DNA of 38,252 nucleotides from Alphaproteobacteria bacterium (GTDB lineage: Bacteria; Pseudomonadota; Alphaproteobacteria; JACAEB01). The stretch lies in contig JACKLE010000013.1 of assembly GCA_024236075.1 (NCBI GenBank), positions 1-38,252 on the forward strand. The letters run 5' to 3'. Shown piece by piece: positions 24,328-31,973 of this stretch. A program made the translations under genes and the position numbers. The notes below the pieces were generated by a model that did not search any database, was not told the origin of the DNA, and saw nothing but the letters and a program-made list of their open reading frames with translations. How positions within the stretch are numbered: position 1 is the first letter of the stretch; each line of letters starts with the position of its first letter.

Positions 24328-25512
24328 ATGGATCTCTCGTTCAGCAAGGAAGACGAAGCCTTTCGCGCCGAGGTGCGGGCGTTCCTGGAGGCGGAGTGCC
24401 CGAGCGATCTGCGCGGCGCGCGCATCTACGACGTCGGGCGCGAGGGCACGCTGCGCTGGACGCAGATCCTCTACAAGAAGGGCTGGGTCGCGCCGTCCTG
24501 GCCGAAGGAATATGGCGGCACCGGCTGGAGCCCCACGCAGAAATATATCTGGGACGAGGAGACGGCGCGCATCGGCACGCCGGCGCTCAACGGCTTCGGC
24601 CTCAACATGGTCGGTCCCGTCATCTACACCTTCGGCACGGACGAGCAGAAGAAGCGCTATCTGCCGGGCATCCTCAGCGGCGCGAACTGGTGGTGCCAGG
24701 GCTATTCGGAGCCGGGCGCCGGCTCGGACCTCGCGGGCGTCAGGACGCGCGCGGTGCGCGAGGGCGACCATTACATCGTGAACGGACAGAAGACCTGGAC
24801 GACGCTCGCGCAGTATGCGGACATGATCTTCTGCCTCGTGCGCACCGATCCGAACGTGAAGAAGCAGGAAGGCATCTCCTTCCTCCTCATCGACATGAAG
24901 ACGCCGGGCATCGCGGTTCGCCCGATCATCACGCTCGACGGCGGGCACGAGGTGAACGACGTCTTCCTGGAAAACGTGAAGGTGCCCGTCGAGAACCGCA
25001 TCGGCGAGGAGAACAAGGGCTGGACCTACGCGAAATTCCTGCTCGGCCACGAGCGCTCGAACATCGCGGGCGTCGCGCGCTCGAAGAAGTCGCTCGAGAA
25101 GCTCAAATCCATCGCGCGCAGCGAGATGGCGGGCGGCCGGCCCCTCATCGAGAGCCCCGACTTCAAGCGCAAGGTCGCCGAGCTCGAGATCGACCTTCTC
25201 GCGCTCGAGTTCACGGATCTGCGCGCCCTCTCCGAGGCGGCGAAGGGCAAGCCGCCCGGGCCCGAGACCTCGCCGCTCAAGATCCGCGGCACCGAGATCC
25301 AGCAGCGCCTGACCGAGCTGACCATGGAGGCGGTGGGCTACTACGCCAATCCCTTCATCAAGGGCGGGCCGGGCCGCAACGAGCCGGAGATCGGACCGGA
25401 CTACGCGATCCATTCCGCGCCGACCTATTTCAACACGCGCAAGACGTCGATCTATGGCGGCACGAACGAGATCCAGCGCAACATCATCGCGAAGATGGTG
25501 CTGGGGCTCTAG
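24328..25512 (+). CDS. Acyl-CoA dehydrogenase, large-type subunit (pair 2), PimC-like
   Basis: This 394-residue protein is an FAD-dependent acyl-CoA dehydrogenase. CQGYSEPGAGSDLAGVRTR (123-141) and VNGQKTWTTLAQYADM (151-166) form the flavin and substrate site. LLGHERSN contains Glu242 at the helix-G position, and SIYGGTNEIQRNIIAKMVLGL has Gly instead of the medium-chain catalytic Glu. It resembles the large subunit of pimeloyl-CoA dehydrogenase and is a paralogue of the gene at 15282. The partner subunit follows after 44 bp. A dicarboxylyl-CoA, branched or steroid side-chain substrate is possible; none is proven. Confidence 0.9.
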   Translation: MDLSFSKEDEAFRAEVRAFLEAECPSDLRGARIYDVGREGTLRWTQILYKKGWVAPSWPKEYGGTGWSPTQKYIWDEETARIGTPALNGFGLNMVGPVIYTFGTDEQKKRYLPGILSGANWWCQGYSEPGAGSDLAGVRTRAVREGDHYIVNGQKTWTTLAQYADMIFCLVRTDPNVKKQEGISFLLIDMKTPGIAVRPIITLDGGHEVNDVFLENVKVPVENRIGEENKGWTYAKFLLGHERSNIAGVARSKKSLEKLKSIARSEMAGGRPLIESPDFKRKVAELEIDLLALEFTDLRALSEAAKGKPPGPETSPLKIRGTEIQQRLTELTMEAVGYYANPFIKGGPGRNEPEIGPDYAIHSAPTYFNTRKTSIYGGTNEIQRNIIAKMVLGL

Positions 25513-25556
25513 GCCGACCGGCGACCTTTGCAATTACAGAGACTGAGGAAGAGGCG

Positions 25557-26702
25557 ATGGATTTCTCCTTCACCGAAGAGCAGACGCTGCTGCGCAACTC
25601 CGTGGCGCGCTTCGTCGCCGACAACTACACCTTCGAGGCGCGCCGCGAGATCGTGAAGAGCGCGGAGGGCTGGCGCCCCGACTACTGGAAGCAGTTCGCC
25701 GAGCTCGGCCTTCTCGCCGCGCCCTTCGCGGAGGAGCATGGCGGGCTCGGGGGCGGGCCCATCGAGACCATGGTGATCCTGGAGGAGTTCGGGCGCGGCC
25801 TCGTCGTCGAGCCCTATCTGCCGACGGTCGTCATCGGCGGCGCCTTCCTGCGCCACGCCGGCAGCGCGGCCCAGAAGGAGGAGCTCCTGCCCCAGATCGT
25901 CGAGGGCTCGCTCGTCACCTCCTTCGCCTTCGCCGAGCCCCAGGCGCGCTTCGACCTCTTCGACGTCCGGACGAGCGCGAAGAAGAGCGGCGGCGGCTAC
26001 ACGCTCAACGGCCACAAATCGGTCGCCATCGCCGCGCCGATGGCCGGGAAGCTGATCGTCACGGCACGGACTGCCGGGGGTCAGCGCGACGCGAAGGGCA
26101 TCGGGGTCTTCCTCGTCGACGCGACGGCCAAGGGCGTGACCCTCGAATCCTATCCGACGGTCGACGGGCTGCGCGCCGCCGACGTGCGCCTCGACAACGT
26201 CGCGGTCGGCGCCGACGCGCTTCTCGGCGAGGCGGAGAACGGCCTGCCGCTCGTCGAGCGCGTCGTCGACGAGGCCATCGCCGCGCTCTCGGCCGAGGCC
26301 ATGGGCGTCCACCGCAAGATGCTCGAGCTCACGCTCGACTACACCAAGACGCGCCAGCAGTTCGGCCAGCCCATCTCGAAGTTCCAGGCGCTCCAGCACC
26401 GCATGGCCGACATGTTCGTCCATGTCGAGGAGAGCGTCTCGATGGCCTACATGGTGGCGCTGAAGCTCGACGCGCCCGAGGCCGAGCGCAAGGCGGCCGC
26501 CGCCGCCGCGAAGGCGCAGCTCGGCCGCGCCGGCCGCTTCATCGGGCAGAACGCCATCCAGCTCCACGGCGGCATGGGCATGACCGAGGAGATGGCCGTC
26601 GGGCACTATTTCAAGCGCGCAACGATGATGAACATCCTCTTCGGCGACACCGACCACCACACGCGCCGCTTCGCGGAGCTGACGCAGGGCGCAGCGGCCT
26701 GA
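25557..26702 (+). CDS. Acyl-CoA dehydrogenase, small-type subunit (pair 2), PimD-like
   Basis: This 381-residue protein is the probable partner of the preceding gene. It begins MDFSFTEEQTLLRNSVARFV and has the C-terminal block TRQQFGQPISKFQALQHRMADM followed by AIQLHGGMGMTEEMAVGHYFKR, which contacts FAD across the dimer. At the helix-G site it has ERVVDEAIAALSAEA rather than the clear NER/HER glutamate of the large subunit. The start ATG at 25557 has GAGGAAGAGG upstream. It is a paralogue of the gene at 14134. Together the two probably form an alpha2beta2 enzyme. Confidence 0.88.
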   Translation: MDFSFTEEQTLLRNSVARFVADNYTFEARREIVKSAEGWRPDYWKQFAELGLLAAPFAEEHGGLGGGPIETMVILEEFGRGLVVEPYLPTVVIGGAFLRHAGSAAQKEELLPQIVEGSLVTSFAFAEPQARFDLFDVRTSAKKSGGGYTLNGHKSVAIAAPMAGKLIVTARTAGGQRDAKGIGVFLVDATAKGVTLESYPTVDGLRAADVRLDNVAVGADALLGEAENGLPLVERVVDEAIAALSAEAMGVHRKMLELTLDYTKTRQQFGQPISKFQALQHRMADMFVHVEESVSMAYMVALKLDAPEAERKAAAAAAKAQLGRAGRFIGQNAIQLHGGMGMTEEMAVGHYFKRATMMNILFGDTDHHTRRFAELTQGAAA

Positions 26703-26759
26703 GGCGGCCGCCTCGCCGTGACGGGCCGAGCGCCGAAAGGACCTGCGTCACCCTGAGGT

Positions 26760-26778
26760 GCACGGACAAGGTCCGTGC
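26760..26778. repeat. REP-like hairpin GCACGGAC-AAG-GTCCGTGC
   Basis: This is a perfect 8-bp stem with a 3-nt loop, flanked by CACCCTGAGGT and TTCGAAGGATGGG. Such phrases recur in intergenic repeats of Rhizobiales genomes, from memory. It may also stop transcription from the acyl-CoA dehydrogenase pair. Confidence 0.5.
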
Positions 26779-26849
26779 TTCGAAGGATGGGACGCATGCT
26801 GCGCGGGTCCGAAGCGCCTCGGGCCGCCGTGCTCGCGACCGCCACCCCC

Positions 26850-27012
26850 ACCCCCACCCGGCCTCCCCCTTTCAGGGGGAGGGGGTGAAAGCTGCGGCCG
26901 CTCGATCGGACACCGGCGCCGTCGATCCTTGCCGCGCGCGGGAATACGTCATGGAATCAAGGCATCGACCACGTCCTCTCCTCCCCCTGAAAGGGGGAGG
27001 ACGGGTGGGGGT
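26850..27012. repeat. Inverted pair of REP palindromes (BIME-like)
   Basis: Two 33-bp arms (26850-26882 and 26980-27012) are inverted copies of each other with a single mismatch, separated by 97 bp. Each arm contains its own perfect hairpin (CCTCCCCCT/AGGGGGAGG, loop TTC in the left, GAA in the right) and a CCCCCACCCG or CGGGTGGGGG flank. This matches the architecture of bacterial interspersed mosaic elements made of two REPs head to head. Confidence 0.75.
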
Positions 27013-27198
27013 CCTCGCCGCGAACGAAGTCCTGGCAGTCGACATCGCCACAATTTCCGTGGACGGACGAGGCGAAGGGCTTCCGCCTCGCGTCGATTTC
27101 CGGACGCCGGTGGGCGCGGCCGCGGGACGGCCATCTCGAAGGCCGGGCGATCGGGCCGAAAAATGCTCCGCCTCTCGGGAAGAAGCGCGGCGCGCCGG

Positions 27199-27879
27199 CT
27201 ACCGCGCGCCGTTCGCGCGGAAAAGGGCGAGGGTGCGCTCGCGGGCGAGACGGGCGCAGCCCGCGTCGTAGTCCTGGCGGCGGTCCGAATTGAAGCCGTG
27301 GCCGGCGGGATAGATGTGGACCGGAACCTCCGGGTGCGCCGCTTTTATCTTCTCGACGTCGCTCATGGGGATCGCCGCGTCGCGCTCGCCGAAATGGAGG
27401 ACGATCGGGCAGCGCGGGCGCTCGCCGAGGAACTCGACGATGCGCCGGCCGTAATAGCCGCTGGCGGCGGCGAGCCCCGGAACGCGGCAGGCGCCGAGCC
27501 AGGCCATCGAGCCGCCGTAGCAATAGCCGACGGCGAAGACCGGGCCGAGCGGCGCGAGGCGCTCCACGATGCGCGTCATGTCGCCCACGGAGAGATCGAT
27601 CGGATGGGATTCCGCGATCTCGCGGGCGCGCGCTATGTCCTGCGGCGTGTAGTCGGCCTCGAAGCCCGGTTCCTCGCGGTCGTAGAGCGCGGGCGCGATC
27701 GTCTCGAAGCCGTCGGCGGCAAAGCCGTCGCAGAGCTCGCGGATATGATCGGTGACGCCGAAGATCTCCTGGACGAGCACGAGCCCGCCGACGCGCGGGC
27801 CCGAAGGCTCCACGCGATAGGCGCTAAGGCGCGCGCCGTCCGCGCCCTCGAAGGAAATCGTCTCTCCGCGAAGCGTCAT
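27199..27879 (-). CDS. Dienelactone hydrolase family protein
   Basis: This 226-residue alpha/beta hydrolase matches the dienelactone hydrolase family. The nucleophile is Cys120 in GYCYGG, the acid Asp167 in GERDAAIP and the base His194 in PAGHGF. Glu38 in LVQEIFG, which keeps the cysteine reactive in the model enzyme, is also present. Typical members open 4-carboxymethylene-but-2-en-4-olide in chlorocatechol degradation, but no chlorocatechol genes are nearby, so the real substrate is unknown. The first ATG gives a full-length protein without a signal peptide. Confidence 0.92.
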   Translation of the reverse strand: MTLRGETISFEGADGARLSAYRVEPSGPRVGGLVLVQEIFGVTDHIRELCDGFAADGFETIAPALYDREEPGFEADYTPQDIARAREIAESHPIDLSVGDMTRIVERLAPLGPVFAVGYCYGGSMAWLGACRVPGLAAASGYYGRRIVEFLGERPRCPIVLHFGERDAAIPMSDVEKIKAAHPEVPVHIYPAGHGFNSDRRQDYDAGCARLARERTLALFRANGAR

Positions 27880-27955
27880 GGCCGGCTCCTCCCGTGTGGG
27901 GGAGCAGACTAGCCCCGCGACGGCGCGCGGACAAAGCCGACCGCGAGCGGCCCGC

Positions 27956-28192
27956 TCAGTCGCACTTCCTCTCGTCCTTGCAGCCCTTGTAGGCGCCGGC
28001 CGCGCCGCCCACGACGCCGCCGATGACCGCGCCGGTCACCGCCGAGCCGCCGGTGATCGCGCCGACCACCGCGCCCGCGCCGGCCCCGAGGGCGCCGCCC
28101 GAAAGCGCGCCCTGTTCGGTTTTCGAGAGGCTCGTGCACGCGCCGAGCGAGAGCGCGCCCGAAAGACAGATCGCCGCCGTCAGAGTCCGCAT
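27956..28192 (-). CDS. Small glycine-zipper lipoprotein
   Basis: This 78-residue protein has a lipoprotein signal peptide ending LSLGAC, with Cys19 as the lipidation site. A Gly/Ala-rich glycine-zipper stretch (GGALGAGAGAVVGAITGG and onward, residues 32-67) follows, then a short CKDERKCD tail. This resembles YMGG/OsmB-like envelope lipoproteins. A strong GGAGGAG ribosome site precedes the ATG. The AT-rich patch TATATAA at 28247-28256 may hold its -10 box. Function beyond an envelope role is unknown. Confidence 0.85.
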   Translation of the reverse strand: MRTLTAAICLSGALSLGACTSLSKTEQGALSGGALGAGAGAVVGAITGGSAVTGAVIGGVVGGAAGAYKGCKDERKCD

Positions 28193-28246
28193 GGCTCAAC
28201 TCCTCCTCGAAGCGAGGCGGTCCGGCGTCTGCCGGCCGCCGAAGGA

Positions 28247-28256
28247 CTTATATAAT
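28247..28256 (-). promoter_or_regulatory. AT-rich -10-like patch before the glycine-zipper lipoprotein
   Basis: On the minus strand TATAAG (28252-28247) lies about 55 nt before the lipoprotein start; no good -35 box is seen. The same patch reads TATAAT on the plus strand, so direction is ambiguous. It is conspicuous in such a GC-rich sequence. Confidence 0.35.
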
Positions 28257-28296
28257 GCGTCAGACGGCGGAAAGGTTCATGAAAGCTCGGCAAGAT

Positions 28297-29394
28297 TCAT
28301 GTCGAGAAGCGGAAATGCATGACGTCGCCGTCCGCGACGACATAGTCCTTGCCTTCGAGGCGCATCTTGCCCGTCTCCTTCGCCCCGGTCTCGCCGCCGC
28401 AGGCGACGAAATCGGCATAGGAGATGGTCTCGGCGCGGATGAAGCCGTGCTCGAAATCGGTGTGGATGACGCCCGCGGCCTGCGGCGCCTTCGTCCCCGA
28501 GACGATGGTCCAGGCGCGCGCCTCCTTGGGCCCCACCGTGAAGTAGGTGATGAGGCCCAGCAGGTCGTAGCCCGCGCGGATGAGGCGGTTGAGGCCCGGC
28601 TCGGCAAGGCCGAGCTCGGCGAGATATTCGGCGCGCTCCGCCTCGGCGAGCTGCGCGATCTCGGCCTCGATCCGTGCCGAGATGACGACCATGGCGGCGC
28701 CTTCCTTCTCGGCGCGCGCGGCCACGGCCCGCGAGAGCGCGTTGCCCGCCGCCGCCGAGGCCTCGTCGACATTGGCGACGTAGACGACGGGCTTGGCGGT
28801 CAGAAGGCCCAGCGCGCGGAAGGCGGCGCGGTCCTCCTCGGCGAGGTCGAGCTCGCGCGCGGGCCGGCCCTCGCGCAGCAGCGCGAGCGCGGCCCCCATC
28901 AGCGCGACCTGGGCCTTCGCCTCCTTCTCGCCGCTCTTGGCCTTCTTCTCCAGGGGCACGATGCGCCGCTCGAGGCTCTCGAGGTCGGCGAGCATGAGCT
29001 CGGTCTCGACCGTCTCGGCGTCCGCCAGCGGATCGATGCGGCCCTCGACATGGGTGACGTCGTCGTCGACGAAGCAGCGCAGCACATAGGCGACCGCGTC
29101 GACCTCGCGGATATGCGCGAGGAACTGGTTGCCGAGTCCCTCGCCCTTGGAGGCGCCGCGCACGAGGCCGGCGATGTCGACGAAGGTGAGCCGCGTCGGA
29201 ACGATGCGCGCGGAGCCGGCTAGCGAGGCGAGCGCGTCGAGGCGCGGATCGGGCACCGCCACCTCGCCGACATTGGGCTCGATGGTGCAGAAGGGATAGT
29301 TCGCGGCCTGGGCCGCCGCCGTCTGGGTCAGCGCGTTGAAGAGGGTCGACTTGCCGACATTGGGCAGGCCGACGATGCCGCATTTGAAGCCCAT
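28297..29394 (-). CDS. ychF: Redox-regulated ATPase YchF (Obg-family)
   Basis: This 365-residue P-loop protein is the universal YchF/OLA1, which binds ribosomes and hydrolyses ATP. GLPNVGKST is at 9-17, DIAGLVRGASKGEGLGNQFL forms switch II, and the base-recognition motif is NVDE rather than NKxD, which explains the ATP preference. A C-terminal TGS domain (ITYFTVGPKEARAW ... GDVMHFRF) completes the protein. Length is standard. It lies 15 bp downstream of pth, the common partner in many bacteria. Confidence 0.97.
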   Translation of the reverse strand: MGFKCGIVGLPNVGKSTLFNALTQTAAAQAANYPFCTIEPNVGEVAVPDPRLDALASLAGSARIVPTRLTFVDIAGLVRGASKGEGLGNQFLAHIREVDAVAYVLRCFVDDDVTHVEGRIDPLADAETVETELMLADLESLERRIVPLEKKAKSGEKEAKAQVALMGAALALLREGRPARELDLAEEDRAAFRALGLLTAKPVVYVANVDEASAAAGNALSRAVAARAEKEGAAMVVISARIEAEIAQLAEAERAEYLAELGLAEPGLNRLIRAGYDLLGLITYFTVGPKEARAWTIVSGTKAPQAAGVIHTDFEHGFIRAETISYADFVACGGETGAKETGKMRLEGKDYVVADGDVMHFRFST

Positions 29395-29409
29395 GGCGCC
29401 TCGCGATCG

Positions 29410-30003
29410 TCAGGATGCGGATGGAGGGGCGAGCGTTTCGGCGATCCGGCTCATGAACTCGTCGTCACGATCCTCCAGAAGGAGGGGCGCGCGCGCGGCG
29501 ATCTCGCCGAGCAGGGCCGCGAGCCAGTCCTCGTCCGCCTTCCGGAAGTTCGAGAGCACGTGTCCCGCGACGCGCGCCTTGTCGCCCGGATGGCCGACGC
29601 CGATGCGCACGCGCTTGAACTCCGGGCCGATGGCGGAGGCGATGGAGCGCACGCCGTTGTTGCCGGCATGCCCGCCGCCCGTCTTCACCTTGACGCGGCC
29701 CGGCGCGAGGTCGATCTCGTCGTGGAAGACGCAGACCTCGGAGGGCGCGAGCTTGAAGAAGGCGAGCGCCTCGCCGACGGCGCGCCCGCTCTCGTTCATG
29801 TAGGTCTGCGGCTTCAGGATCATGACCTTTTCCGAGGCCCCGCGGCAGGGCAGGGCGCCCTCGCGCGAAAGGCCCTGGAAACGGCGGCGCTCGGGAGAGA
29901 AGGCGTGGCTCTCGGCGATGGCGTCGGCCGCCATGAAGCCGACATTGTGCCTGTTCATCGCATAGTCCGGGCCCGGATTGCCGAGCCCGACGAGGAGATG
30001 CAT
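29410..30003 (-). CDS. pth: Peptidyl-tRNA hydrolase
   Basis: This 197-residue enzyme releases tRNA from peptidyl-tRNA lost by ribosomes. GLGNPG (7-12), the catalytic His19 in NRHNVGF, KPQTYMN ending at Asn70 and the FHDEIDL aspartate (Asp95) are all conserved. The start is 4 bp after the rplY stop and the end is 15 bp before ychF, so rplY-pth-ychF form one operon. Confidence 0.97.
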   Translation of the reverse strand: MHLLVGLGNPGPDYAMNRHNVGFMAADAIAESHAFSPERRRFQGLSREGALPCRGASEKVMILKPQTYMNESGRAVGEALAFFKLAPSEVCVFHDEIDLAPGRVKVKTGGGHAGNNGVRSIASAIGPEFKRVRIGVGHPGDKARVAGHVLSNFRKADEDWLAALLGEIAARAPLLLEDRDDEFMSRIAETLAPPSAS

Positions 30004-30007
30004 GGCG

Positions 30008-30655
30008 CTAGCTCTTGGCCTCCGTCGAGGGGGTCTCGGCCGCCGCCGTCTCCGCCGCCGCCTCGCTCGCCGCTTCTTCCGACTTCAGGAGCGAGGGCGC
30101 CACGATCGTCGCGATGGTGAAGTCGCGGTCGGTGATGGTCGGGCGCACGCCCTCGGGCAGCGCCACCGCGGAGATGTGGATCGAGTCGTTCACGTCCGCC
30201 TCGGCGAGATCGATGTCGAGGTGGTCCGGAATGAGGTCGACCGGGCAGACGAGATCGACCTCGTGCCGGACGATGTTGAGGACGCCGCCGCGCTTCAGCC
30301 CGGGCGAGATGCCTTCGTTGTGGAAGCGCACCGGCACCGCGACGACGATGGTGGCGCCTTCCTTGAGGCGGAGGAAGTCGACATGCAGCGGCACGTCGGT
30401 GACGGGGTGGAACTGCACGGCGCGCGGAATGACGCGCGTCTTCGCGCCGGCGATGTCGAGCTCGTAGAGCGTGGAGAGGAATTTTCCCGTGCCGACGGCC
30501 TTCTTCAGCGCGGCGAGCTCGACCGCGACGGTCTCGGGGTCCTCGCCGCCGCCATAGACGATGCCGGGCACCGAGCCCGAGCGGCGCGTCGCGCGCGCGG
30601 CACCCGTGCCCGCGCCCGCCCGCTTCTCGGCGCTGAGGGGAAGAATCTGGCTCAT
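30008..30655 (-). CDS. rplY: 50S ribosomal protein L25 (general stress protein Ctc type)
   Basis: This 215-residue protein has the N-terminal L25 domain that binds 5S rRNA (RATRRSGSVPGIVYGGGEDP near 20-40) and the C-terminal TL5/CTC beta domain (FHNEGISPGLKRGGVLNIVRHEVDLVC and onward). A low-complexity Ala/Glu tail ends it. The two-domain form is normal in alphaproteobacteria. It is the first gene of the rplY-pth-ychF operon, in the region downstream of prs. Confidence 0.96.
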   Translation of the reverse strand: MSQILPLSAEKRAGAGTGAARATRRSGSVPGIVYGGGEDPETVAVELAALKKAVGTGKFLSTLYELDIAGAKTRVIPRAVQFHPVTDVPLHVDFLRLKEGATIVVAVPVRFHNEGISPGLKRGGVLNIVRHEVDLVCPVDLIPDHLDIDLAEADVNDSIHISAVALPEGVRPTITDRDFTIATIVAPSLLKSEEAASEAAAETAAAETPSTEAKS

Positions 30656-30782
30656 CTCGCGGTCCTCGAACTCTGGTCGAAAAGCTATCCCGGCGGGGGC
30701 CCCGCAAGGGTCCCGGCGCCAACGGCTCGACGCCTCTTCCGGAAAGTGCGTGGTTTTAGCTCAAACGCCCCGCGCCCCGCAA

Positions 30783-30813
30783 CGCCCCTTCGGGGCTTCG
30801 GGCGAAGGGGGCG
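30783..30813. terminator. Stem-loop between prs and rplY
   Basis: CGCCCCTTCG (30783-30792) pairs with CGAAGGGGGCG (30803-30813), giving 10 bp with one bulge and a 10-nt loop, 18 nt after the prs stop. There is no clear T-run on the minus strand. It may end prs transcription or simply separate it from rplY. Confidence 0.4.
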
Positions 30814-30831
30814 CTCGCCCGGGCTCGCGCC

Positions 30832-31764
30832 TCAGTCGAAGAGGCTCGAGACCGACTCCTCCTTGGCGATGCGGCGCATGGCCTCGCCGATGAGGGGAGC
30901 GATGGGCAGGACGCGAATATTGGTCGCGCCCTGGACGGCGAGGGTCGGCTGGATCGAATCCGTGATGACCAGCTCCTTGAGGACCGAGCCCGCGATGCGC
31001 GCGACCGCGCCCCCGGAAAGGACGCCGTGCGTCACATAGGCGCTCACCGCCTTGGCGCCCTTGTCCATGAGCGCCTGCGCCGCGTTGCACAGCGTGCCGC
31101 CGGAATCGACGATGTCGTCGACGAGGAGGCAGACGCGCCCGTCGACATTGCCGATGATGTTCATGACCTCGGACTCGCCCGGCCGCTCGCGCCGCTTGTC
31201 GACGATGGCGAGGTCGGCGTTGAGGCGGCGCGCGAGGAGGCGCGCGCGCACGACGCCGCCGACGTCCGGCGAGACCACCATGGGCACCTCGCCGTTGAGA
31301 TTCTCGCGGATGTCGCGCTCGAAGACCGGCGCGGAATAGAGATTATCCGTCGGGATGTCGAAGAAGCCCTGGATCTGGCCCGCATGGAGGTCGAGGGTCA
31401 GCACGCGGTCGGTGCCCGCCGTCGTGATGAGGTTCGCGACGAGCTTGGCCGAGATGGGCGTGCGCGGGCCGGGCTTCCGGTCCTGCCGGGCATAGCCGAA
31501 ATAGGGGATGACGGCGGTGATGCGGCGCGCCGAGGCGCGGCTCAGCGCGTCGATGCAGATGAGGAGCTCCATCAGATTGTCGTTCGCCGGAAAGGAGGTC
31601 GACTGGACGATGAAGACGTCCTCGCCGCGCACGTTCTCCAGAATCTCGACGAAGACCTCCATGTCGGCGAAGCGCCGCACGATGCCCTTGGTCAGCGTGA
31701 GATTGAGATAGCCCGCGATCGCCTCTGCGAGCGGCCGGTTCGAGTTGCCGGCGAGGAGCTTCAT
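30832..31764 (-). CDS. prs: Ribose-phosphate pyrophosphokinase (PRPP synthetase)
   Basis: This 310-residue enzyme makes PRPP from ribose 5-phosphate and ATP for nucleotide, histidine and tryptophan synthesis. FPANDNLMELLICIDAL, PYFGYARQDRK, LDLHAGQIQGFF and the PRPP loop CLLVDDIVDSGGTLCNAA are conserved. The ATG at 31764 gives the family N-terminus MKLLAGNSNRPLA and has a purine-rich RBS; an upstream ATG adds 12 basic residues and is unlikely. Upstream 209 bp separate it from the lipoprotein gene and should contain its promoter. Confidence 0.97.
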   Translation of the reverse strand: MKLLAGNSNRPLAEAIAGYLNLTLTKGIVRRFADMEVFVEILENVRGEDVFIVQSTSFPANDNLMELLICIDALSRASARRITAVIPYFGYARQDRKPGPRTPISAKLVANLITTAGTDRVLTLDLHAGQIQGFFDIPTDNLYSAPVFERDIRENLNGEVPMVVSPDVGGVVRARLLARRLNADLAIVDKRRERPGESEVMNIIGNVDGRVCLLVDDIVDSGGTLCNAAQALMDKGAKAVSAYVTHGVLSGGAVARIAGSVLKELVITDSIQPTLAVQGATNIRVLPIAPLIGEAMRRIAKEESVSSLFD

Positions 31765-31973
31765 CTTCCGTCCTTCCCGTCGTGCCCTGAGGCGCGGCAC
31801 GCGCGATGCGCAAAGACCCGACCAGCACGATCCCGGCTCTCAATCCGCCGGCGCCACATGCCCCGCATCCCTCGCCCCTCGGTTGCGGTCAGGCTTCAAT
31901 ACATGACGGTTCGATTAAGCTCCCGTGTCATAGCAACGGCCCGGTGCGCTGTAAACCGCGCCGCGGGGCGGCT

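Larger units (their letters stand above)
26703..27198. other. Convergent intergenic region occupied by repeats
   Basis: These 496 bp between two convergent genes contain no supportable gene. They hold a GCACGGAC/GTCCGTGC hairpin near the start and a long inverted pair of REP-like palindromes (26850-27012). The last 180 bp before the hydrolase stop show coding-like GC bias but no family match in any frame. Confidence 0.5.

Noticed and set aside
26758..27912. A 384-residue plus-strand frame through the repeat region and over the hydrolase
   Set aside because: It reads through REP palindromes and antisense to an intact dienelactone hydrolase with a full catalytic triad.
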